This document shows positions 1 to 5,138 of a DNA stretch of 5,138 nt, piece by piece (position 1 is the stretch's first letter; every line of letters begins with the position of its first letter). The notes under the pieces were generated by a model. That model was not told the DNA's origin, made no database searches, and worked only from the letters and a program-made list of their open reading frames with translations. The DNA lies in contig JAHRAM010000080.1 in NCBI GenBank assembly GCA_020027305.1, positions 1 to 5,138 on the forward strand. The letters are read 5' to 3'. This DNA comes from Acidimicrobiia bacterium. GTDB taxonomy: Bacteria; Actinomycetota; Acidimicrobiia; Acidimicrobiales; Hopanoidiivorantaceae. The position numbers and the translations under genes were made by a program.

Positions 1-2
1 TG

Positions 3-422
3 TTTTGGGCATTGATGAAGTATGTATTGCTTCCGCCCATTCGAAAGATTCAAAAGCAGCGGAAAGAAACAATTGAAGCAAACAACTACAAAGTAGAAGA
101 ACTGAGCGAAGAAAAAGATAAGCTAGCAAATCAATATGAAAAGGCTTTGACTGAGGTAAGAACCGAAGCTGCCCAAATCATAGATGAAGCTCGCCAGCGA
201 GCAGATTCTTATCGCGCCGAGGTTATGGCAGTTGCTGAAGGTGAGATTAATGCGCAACGTGAACAAACTGAAGCTGAGCTTGCCACAGCAAAAACGGCAG
301 CCATTGGCTCTCTCAAAGATGACGTTGCAAATCTAACCGCTCAAGCAGTGGAGGCAGTTTTGGGCAAAGCGCCAGAAAAAGCAAAGGTGGCTAGTGAGAT
401 AGAAAAGGTGGAGTTGGAATAG
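3..422 (+). CDS. atpF: F0F1 ATP synthase b-type (b'-like) peripheral stalk subunit, 5'-partial
   Basis: This is a peripheral stalk subunit of F-type ATP synthase, anchored in the membrane and reaching F1. The reading frame is already open at the left edge, starting with FWALMKYVLLPPI, which looks like the end of the single membrane helix and the following Pro-containing turn typical of b subunits. The TTG at 12 and ATG at 15 lie inside that segment, so neither is likely to be the true start, which is upstream of the window. The rest is a long charged helix rich in Glu, Lys, Ala and Gln (from about base 50 to 400), as expected for the right-handed stalk coiled coil, ending in KVELE. A second b gene follows 3 bases downstream, so this one is probably the b' partner of a b/b' heterodimer. 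The family call is secure; whether it is b or b' is inference from gene order. Confidence 0.87.
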   Translation, partial: FWALMKYVLLPPIRKIQKQRKETIEANNYKVEELSEEKDKLANQYEKALTEVRTEAAQIIDEARQRADSYRAEVMAVAEGEINAQREQTEAELATAKTAAIGSLKDDVANLTAQAVEAVLGKAPEKAKVASEIEKVELE

Positions 423-425
423 ACA

Positions 426-974
426 ATGAGAGCATTTAACGCTGCCACCATTTTTGCAGCAGAAGCCCCTAATGGGAACTTTCTTCCAGGAGACATCAAT
501 GAGTTTTATTGGGGGAGTGCAGCATTTTTAGTTGTGGTTGCGTTTTTGCTTTGGAAGGTTCGCCCTTCTATTGTGAAAATGTTTAAAAAATCTAATGAGC
601 AAACAAAAAATGAAGTTGAATGGGCGCAAAATGCAGCCGACGATGCTCAATGTGAGTTTTCTGAGTTCAAGTCAAAGCTTGGCGATATCAGTTCTGAGCG
701 AGAACAAATTTTGACAGAGGCAAGGGAGAGTGCACAAAACCTTGAAGAAGAGTTAAAGCAAAAAGCACACCAAGATGCAGAAGAAGTCAAAACCCGCTTT
801 TCACACGACACAGAGCTGTCACGAGTTCAGGCACAAAATGAGGTGAAACAGCAGTTGGCAAGAGTTGCCCTAACGGCAGCTGAAAATATTGTGGCAGATA
901 GCTTAGATGAAAAAACCCACGACCAATTGCTAGACGACTATATTTCTTCTAACTTAAAAAAGGCAAACAACTAA
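426..974 (+). CDS. atpF: F0F1 ATP synthase subunit b
   Basis: A peripheral stalk subunit of F-type ATP synthase, 182 residues, close to the usual 155-185 for b. The N-terminus has a short polar leader (residues 1-27, including a PNGNFLPGDINEF stretch), then one membrane helix at about 28-43 (YWGSAAFLVVVAFLLWK). A basic turn follows (KVRPSIVKMFKK) and then a long charged helix to the end, with heptad-like Ala/Glu/Lys spacing. The C-terminal part (LARVALTAAENIVADSLDE, about 146-164) resembles the conserved b region that contacts delta. The ATG at 426 is chosen because it leaves a full leader plus membrane helix and sits 3 bases after the previous stop; a GGTGGAG at 407-413 or GGAA at 416-419 could serve as ribosome binding site. 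It sits between b' and delta, the canonical atp position. Sequence divergence from the first b gene shows they are not a recent duplication. Confidence 0.93.
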   Translation: MRAFNAATIFAAEAPNGNFLPGDINEFYWGSAAFLVVVAFLLWKVRPSIVKMFKKSNEQTKNEVEWAQNAADDAQCEFSEFKSKLGDISSEREQILTEARESAQNLEEELKQKAHQDAEEVKTRFSHDTELSRVQAQNEVKQQLARVALTAAENIVADSLDEKTHDQLLDDYISSNLKKANN

Positions 975-987
975 ACATTTTAATTAT

Positions 988-992
988 TAGGA
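988..992 (+). promoter_or_regulatory. Ribosome binding site for atpH
   Basis: The 26-base gap between the b and delta genes is AT-rich and contains TAGGA, a partial Shine-Dalgarno match, 8 bases before the delta ATG at 1001. It supports that ATG as the start. The gap shows no terminator hairpin or obvious promoter, so the genes are probably co-transcribed. Confidence 0.6.
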
Positions 993-1000
993 ACTAAATA

Positions 1001-1540
1001 ATGAGCGACAAACGAAAAGATCAATACGCCAGCGCAATTTTTGAGATTGCTACCGCTGAAGGCAACATTGACAAGATTTCTGGTGAGCTTTATGCTTTTT
1101 CTCAGGCTCTAGAAAAATCTCGTGAGCTATACGTGTCGCTGAGCGACAACAGCATTCCATTTGAAAAGCGAAATCAAATTGTTTTAGATTTGCTTTCAAA
1201 CAAGGCAAGCGCTGCTACTTTGGGTGTGATTGTGATGCTAGTGTCAGCGGGAAGAATTAAAGACTTGCCAGATATTTCAAAAGAGCTGTCTGTTAAAGTT
1301 GCAGAGCAGCAAGAAAAAGAAGTCGCCTATGTTCGGTCAGCCGTTTCGCTCAGCGATGAGCAACTTAAAAAACTCAGAGAAGCACTGAACAAGGCAACCA
1401 ACAAACAACTCGACCTCAAGGTCACTGTTGATGAAGAATTACTGGGGGGCATAACTGCTACCATCGGCGATACCGTGATAGACGGCACGGTTAAATCTCG
1501 TCTACAAAAACTTCGCGAAAAACTGGAGGCTAAACAATGA
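1001..1540 (+). CDS. atpH: F0F1 ATP synthase subunit delta (OSCP)
   Basis: The delta subunit sits on top of the F1 hexamer and links it to the b stalk. The 179 residues match the normal length of stand-alone delta (about 175-185). The N-terminal helical domain begins with the family-typical QYASAIFEIA (residues about 8-17). The C-terminal OSCP signature is clear at about residues 146-168: VTVDEELLGGITATIGDTVIDG followed by TVKSRLQKL, with the conserved D..LLGG, IGD and IDG elements. This is a separate delta gene, not the b-delta fusion found in mycobacteria. The ATG at 1001 has an AGGA upstream and gives the expected N-terminus. The stop TGA (1538-1540) overlaps the alpha start as ATGA, so delta and alpha are probably translationally coupled. 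Confidence 0.96.
   Translation: MSDKRKDQYASAIFEIATAEGNIDKISGELYAFSQALEKSRELYVSLSDNSIPFEKRNQIVLDLLSNKASAATLGVIVMLVSAGRIKDLPDISKELSVKVAEQQEKEVAYVRSAVSLSDEQLKKLREALNKATNKQLDLKVTVDEELLGGITATIGDTVIDGTVKSRLQKLREKLEAKQ
1525..1529 (+). promoter_or_regulatory. Strong Shine-Dalgarno site for atpA, inside the end of atpH
   Basis: A full GGAGG lies 7 bases before the ATG at 1537, within the last codons of delta. It fixes the alpha start and is the strongest ribosome binding site in the window, which fits the higher stoichiometry of alpha (three per complex) compared with delta (one). Confidence 0.85.
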
Positions 1541-3069
1541 GCGATTTGAAATTAAATACCGAAGAGATTACTGCTGCTCTGCAAAAGAATCTGAAGGATT
1601 TCACCCCTGACCTTTCTAAACAACAGGTGGGCGTGGTAGAAGAAGTGGGCGATGGTATCGCTCGTGTTTCTGGGTTGCCAATGGTAGCTGTTAATGAGAT
1701 GCTTGAGTTTGAGAGCGGAACCATCGGGCTTGCCCTTAATTTGGATGAAGATTTTATCGGGGCAGTTGTGCTGGGTGAAGTTGATGTAATTGAAGAAGGG
1801 CAAACTGTCAAAGCAACAGGAAGCATTTTGTCTGTGCCAGTTGGAGATGGACTGTTAGGAAGGGTAGTGAATGCTTTAGGTGAGCCACTAGACGATAAAG
1901 GCGCAATCACAAATTCCGTTCGGAGAAGAATGGAAGTTCAAGCTCCTGGCATTACTGGTAGAAAGCCTGTTCATGAGCCGCTTCAGACTGGGATTAAATC
2001 GGTCGATTCGCTCATTCCAGTTGGCAGAGGGCAAAGAGAGTTGATTATTGGCGACCGAAAGACTGGCAAGACTACTATTGCTATTGACACCATCATCAAC
2101 CAGAAAGGGCTGGGTGTTAAGTGTATTTATGTTGCCATCGGGCAAAAAGCTTCAACTGTGGCACAGACTGTTGCTACCCTAGAAGAATTTGGCGCTATGG
2201 AATATACCGTGGTTGTGGTGGCAGCAGCATCTGAACCAGCTCCGTTTAAGTATTTAGCGCCTTATGCAGGGTGTGCAATGGGGCAGGAATGGATGGATAA
2301 CGGGCAACACGCTTTAGTGGTATATGACGATCTTTCTAAACAAGCAGAAGCATATCGCCAGATGGCGCTTTTGCTTCGCAGACCTCCTGGACGAGAGGCT
2401 TATCCAGGTGACGTCTTTTATCTTCATAGCCGTCTTTTAGAGCGGGCTGCCAAGCTCAGCGATGAAAAAGGAGCAGGTTCGCTTACGGCATTGCCTATTA
2501 TTGAAACCAAAGCTGGCGATGTCTCTGCATATATTCCTACCAATGTAATATCAATTACTGACGGGCAAATCTACCTTCAAGATGATTTGTTTAAGTCTGG
2601 AATTCGCCCAGCTGTAGATGTCGGTATTTCGGTTTCGCGGGTGGGTTCTGCAGCACAAATACCTGCAATGAAAACTGCGGTGGGAACTCTCAAGGCAGAC
2701 CTCCAGCAGTTTCGTGAGCTTGAGTCGTTTGCAGCATTCGGGTCTGATTTAGATGCAGTGTCACAAGCTCAGCTTGATAGGGGCTATCGGCTGACTGAGT
2801 TATTAAAGCAGGGCATCAATCGTCCGATGTCTGTTCAAGAACAGGTGGTTTCACTTTATGCTGGTACCAGCGGAAAGCTAGATGAAATTCCTATAGAAGA
2901 CGTTAATCGGTTTGAAACTGAGTTGCTTGAATATATGAACAGTCGCCATTCTGATTTGCTTTCAAAGATTGCATCTGAAGGCTCAGTGCCTGAAGAAGAA
3001 TTAGAGTCGTGTGTATCTGCTTTTGCCAGTTCTTTTGTTTGTCAATGGTCTGCCCCTAGTGGTTATTGA
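1537..3069 (+). CDS. atpA: F0F1 ATP synthase subunit alpha, C-terminal tail replaced at a junction
   Basis: The alpha subunit forms the F1 hexamer with beta and carries the non-catalytic nucleotide sites. All core elements are visible: N-terminal beta-barrel domain (about 28-95), P-loop GDRKTGKT (172-179), Walker-B region VVYDDLSKQAEAYR with D264-D265, RRPPGREAYPGDVFYLHSR, the alpha/beta signature PAVDVGISVS (358-367), and the arginine finger R368 in SRVG. The C-terminal helical domain runs to VSAFASSFV (about 493-501), matching the final helix of actinobacterial AtpA (pattern AF..xF). Residues 502-510 (CQWSAPSGY) do not look like alpha: they are the out-of-frame reading of the HsdR sequence that begins here, and the TGA stop lies inside the HsdR nuclease-motif codons. 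Only the short native tail, probably some 10-40 residues, is missing, so the fold would be nearly intact. Start: ATG with GGAGG, overlapping the delta stop. The expected next gene, atpG, is absent. Confidence 0.96.
   Translation: MSDLKLNTEEITAALQKNLKDFTPDLSKQQVGVVEEVGDGIARVSGLPMVAVNEMLEFESGTIGLALNLDEDFIGAVVLGEVDVIEEGQTVKATGSILSVPVGDGLLGRVVNALGEPLDDKGAITNSVRRRMEVQAPGITGRKPVHEPLQTGIKSVDSLIPVGRGQRELIIGDRKTGKTTIAIDTIINQKGLGVKCIYVAIGQKASTVAQTVATLEEFGAMEYTVVVVAAASEPAPFKYLAPYAGCAMGQEWMDNGQHALVVYDDLSKQAEAYRQMALLLRRPPGREAYPGDVFYLHSRLLERAAKLSDEKGAGSLTALPIIETKAGDVSAYIPTNVISITDGQIYLQDDLFKSGIRPAVDVGISVSRVGSAAQIPAMKTAVGTLKADLQQFRELESFAAFGSDLDAVSQAQLDRGYRLTELLKQGINRPMSVQEQVVSLYAGTSGKLDEIPIEDVNRFETELLEYMNSRHSDLLSKIASEGSVPEEELESCVSAFASSFVCQWSAPSGY
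3029..3039. other. Junction between atpA and hsdR (probable assembly chimera or rearrangement breakpoint)
   Basis: In frame 1 the alpha protein is recognisable to about base 3039 (SSFV). In frame 2 the HsdR protein is recognisable from about base 3029-3038 (VLLFVNGLPL). The roughly 11 bases between these limits can be read plausibly as either gene, so the breakpoint cannot be placed more precisely. No inverted repeat, insertion sequence end, tRNA, intergenic spacer or ribosome binding site lies at the join. Both proteins are cut at the same place, which is what a short-overlap misjoin or microhomology-mediated recombination would give. Confidence 0.8.
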
Positions 3070-5138
3070 GTTGAAAAGGCCAGGCGATGCTCATGCCACC
3101 CTTAAATCTGCATTCCTTCAACTCAACACCTATAAAAAGAATGTGCCAAGCCTGTTTTATTACAACGCACTGCGAGCTGTTTCAGATGGAATAAACGCAA
3201 AAGCAGGTTCACTAACTTCTGATTGGAACAGGTTTTTAGAATGGAAAACAGTCGATGGTGAAGAGTTGGCTGAGGCAGACACTCCACAACTCAATACGCT
3301 CATAGCTGGGATGCTCCGCCCTGATGTTTTACTTGACCTAATAAAGAACTTCACACTTTTTGAGCAGGGCAAAACCATGGCCAAAAAGATTGCTGCCTAT
3401 CATCAATACCACGCTGTGAAAAAAGCGGTTGATGCCACCGTGCATGCAACCTCAGACAATGGCGAAGGAAAAGCTGGGGTAGTTTGGCACACACAAGGAA
3501 GCGGTAAGTCGCTTTCAATGTTGTTTTATTCTGGGCTGCTCGCCACTCATCCAAAAATGGAAAACCCGACCATCGTTGTAATCACAGATAGAAATGACTT
3601 AGACGACCAGCTGTTTCAAACATTTTCAAATGGGCACAAGTTGCTTCGCCAAGATGCCGAGCAAGCTGGAAGTCGCGAAGAGATGAAGAGCCTTTTGAAA
3701 ACCACAGGTGGCGGGGTTGTATTTTCGACTATTCAAAAGTTCTTGCCCGAAGCTGGCGAAGAAAGTTTTGAGCTTCTTTCTGAGCGAAAAAATATTATTG
3801 TCATTGCCGATGAGGCACACCGAAGCCATTATGGTTTTGAGGCACGCATATCATCTGATGACGCCACCGCCCGATATGGATTTGCAACTTATTTGCGGCA
3901 GGCATTTCCAAACGCTTCATTCATCGGCTTTACTGGAACTCCGATTGAAAAAGAAGATGTCTCAACCCGTGAGGTCTTTGGCGACTATATTGATACCTAT
4001 GACATAAAGCAGTCTGTTGATGATGGCGCCACTGTTCCCATCTATTTTGAGCAGAGGCTGGTTGAGATGAAGCTAAAGAAAGAAGTGGAAAAAGATTTAG
4101 ACGAGATTGAAGAGGTACTTGAAACCCAAGAGACGAATCTGAGCGAACAAACAAAGGCGAAGCTAACTAGATTAGAGGCGATTATCGGCGACCCCGACCG
4201 AGTGAAAAAAGTTGTCACTGACATTTTGGAACATACCGAAGCGAGGCAGGATGCCATCCCCTGTAAAGCCATGATTGTTGCAGCAAGTCGGCGTATCGCA
4301 GTAATGATGTATGACGAAATCAAAAAGCAACGTGCCTCCGATTGGTTCGTTGATGGCGCCCAGCCCGTGGTAAAGGTTGTTATGACCACATCACCAAGCG
4401 ACCCACAAGAACTATTAGAACACGAAACCACCAAAGCACAACGAAAAAAGCTGAAGCAAGATTTTGTCGACTCTGAGAACCCGCTGCGAATTGTGATTGT
4501 GTGTGATATGTGGCTGACTGGATTTGATGCCCCCTGCCTAGATACTCTCTATATGGATAAAATTCTCAGCGGGCATAATTTGATGCAAGCCATTGCCCGT
4601 GTGAATCGAGTCTGGAAAGACAAAACTGGCGGATACATTGTCGACTATATAGGCATAGCCCCAAAACTCCAAGAGGCATTGGCTTCTTACACGGCAAGCG
4701 GTGGAGAAGGTCAGCCCGTATATGACAAAGCCCAAGCCATAGAGGCAATGGAAGAAAAGTATGATGTCGTTTCTACAATGTTTCATGGTTTTGGTTATCA
4801 AGAATTTTTCGGCGAGCAAACAGCGGACGGCACAAAGCTAAAGATTTTGTGCAAGGCACAAGACCACATCCTTGGGCTTCCCGATGGCGCCGAAAGGTTT
4901 GCAAGAGAAGTGACCCTGCTTTCAAAGGCATTCACGCTTGCCACCCCCAGCAAGAGAGCCGAAGAGTTGCGAGATGAAATCGCATTCTTTCAAACCGTCA
5001 ACGGCAGCCTAAAAAAGATTAGCCCGCGTTCAAGCACCCAAGATGACTCTGATGTGGTTGGGGTGGTTGAGCAGCTAATCAACGAAGCACTAGTTCCAAA
5101 AAGGATTATGGACGTATTGGAAATTGCAGGGATTGACA
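3032..5138 (+). CDS. hsdR: Type I restriction-modification system R subunit (HsdR), both ends missing
   Basis: HsdR is the motor and nuclease subunit of Type I restriction enzymes: it translocates DNA using ATP and cuts it, in complex with HsdM and HsdS. About 700 residues are present against a usual total of about 1000-1100. In order: end of the nuclease domain FVNGLPLVVIELKRP (E at 3068-3070, K at 3074-3076), QLNTY matching the QxxxY motif (3119-3133), helicase motif I TQGSGKS (3491-3511), motif II DEAH (3809-3820), motif III TGTP (3932-3943), a charged helical stretch KLKKEVEKDLDEIEEVLE (about 4070-4125), motif V around TGFDAP (4517-4534), and motif VI QAIARVNR (4586-4609). The frame is free of stops from 3005 to the window end. 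Missing are the N-terminal part, including the Asp normally just before VLFVNG, and the C-terminal domain that docks on HsdM. There is no credible start codon: nearby GTG/TTG codons lack a Shine-Dalgarno and the first in-frame ATG (3311) is well inside the domain. hsdM and hsdS are not in the window. Confidence 0.95.

Noticed and set aside
1530..1910. 126-residue minus-strand open frame opposite atpA
   Set aside because: It lies wholly opposite well-conserved alpha coding sequence, is Ser/Pro/Thr-rich with no recognisable domain, and looks like an antisense shadow.
3025..3060. Site-specific integration of a mobile element at the 3' end of atpA
   Set aside because: Such integration usually restores the target gene end and places an attachment site and integrase nearby. 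Here the joined sequence is the middle of hsdR, with no repeats or integrase.
3005..3069. Possible natural AtpA-HsdR fusion by ribosomal frameshift from frame 1 to frame 2
   Set aside because: The two frames overlap and the region is T-rich, but there is no convincing slippery site or downstream structure, and a fusion of these proteins makes no functional sense. The abrupt homology switch explains the layout better.
3708..4007. 99-residue plus-strand frame overlapping hsdR
   Set aside because: It is in a different frame from the HsdR sequence, which spans motifs II and III here; no family resemblance.
4067..4200. Charged helical insertion in HsdR as a possible novel domain
   Set aside because: A Glu/Lys-rich helical stretch between the DEAH/TGTP half and the second helicase half is common in this R-subunit family.
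4042..4434. 130-residue minus-strand open frame opposite hsdR
   Set aside because: It is opposite a conserved helicase region, has a Ser/Cys-rich low-complexity composition and no ribosome binding site; an antisense shadow.
4022..4890. GATGGCGCC repeated three times in hsdR (near 4022, 4352 and 4886), containing the palindrome GGCGCC
   Set aside because: All three are in-frame Asp-Gly-Ala codons in unrelated protein positions, with irregular spacing; most simply codon use.

Overview
The window joins two unrelated partial gene sets. The left part (about 1-3040) is a segment of a bacterial F-type ATP synthase operon on the + strand: a 5'-truncated b-type stalk subunit, a second b subunit, the delta subunit, and an alpha subunit that is complete except for its extreme C-terminus. 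The right part (about 3030-5138) is one open frame for the restriction (R) subunit of a Type I restriction-modification system. It lacks its N-terminus and runs off the window end.

The alpha subunit resembles actinobacterial AtpA in its N-terminal region and its C-terminal helix. The tandem pair of b-type subunits and moderate GC suggest an uncultured, moderate-GC member of Actinomycetota, possibly Acidimicrobiia-like. This assignment is tentative. Base composition shows no obvious jump between the two halves by eye, so both could come from one genome or from similar genomes.

The atp genes are tightly packed: 3 bases between the two b genes, 26 bases before delta, and an ATGA overlap between delta and alpha with a clear GGAGG ribosome binding site. 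b and b' would form the peripheral stalk that ties the membrane F0 part to F1, delta caps F1, and alpha builds the catalytic hexamer with beta. Gamma, beta and epsilon would normally follow but do not. At about 3029-3039 the alpha homology stops and HsdR homology starts in another frame, in the middle of the R-subunit nuclease domain. The HsdR fragment keeps the nuclease E-x-K, the QxxxY motif and helicase motifs I, II, III, V and VI, but has lost the N-terminal region and the acidic residue expected just before the join.

The main observation is this join. It is most simply an assembly chimera at a short shared sequence. A real deletion or translocation is less likely, because it would remove the rest of the ATP synthase operon. 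I see no convincing new system, no RNA genes, no CRISPR array and no mobile element ends. No stretch over 300 bases lacks a gene.
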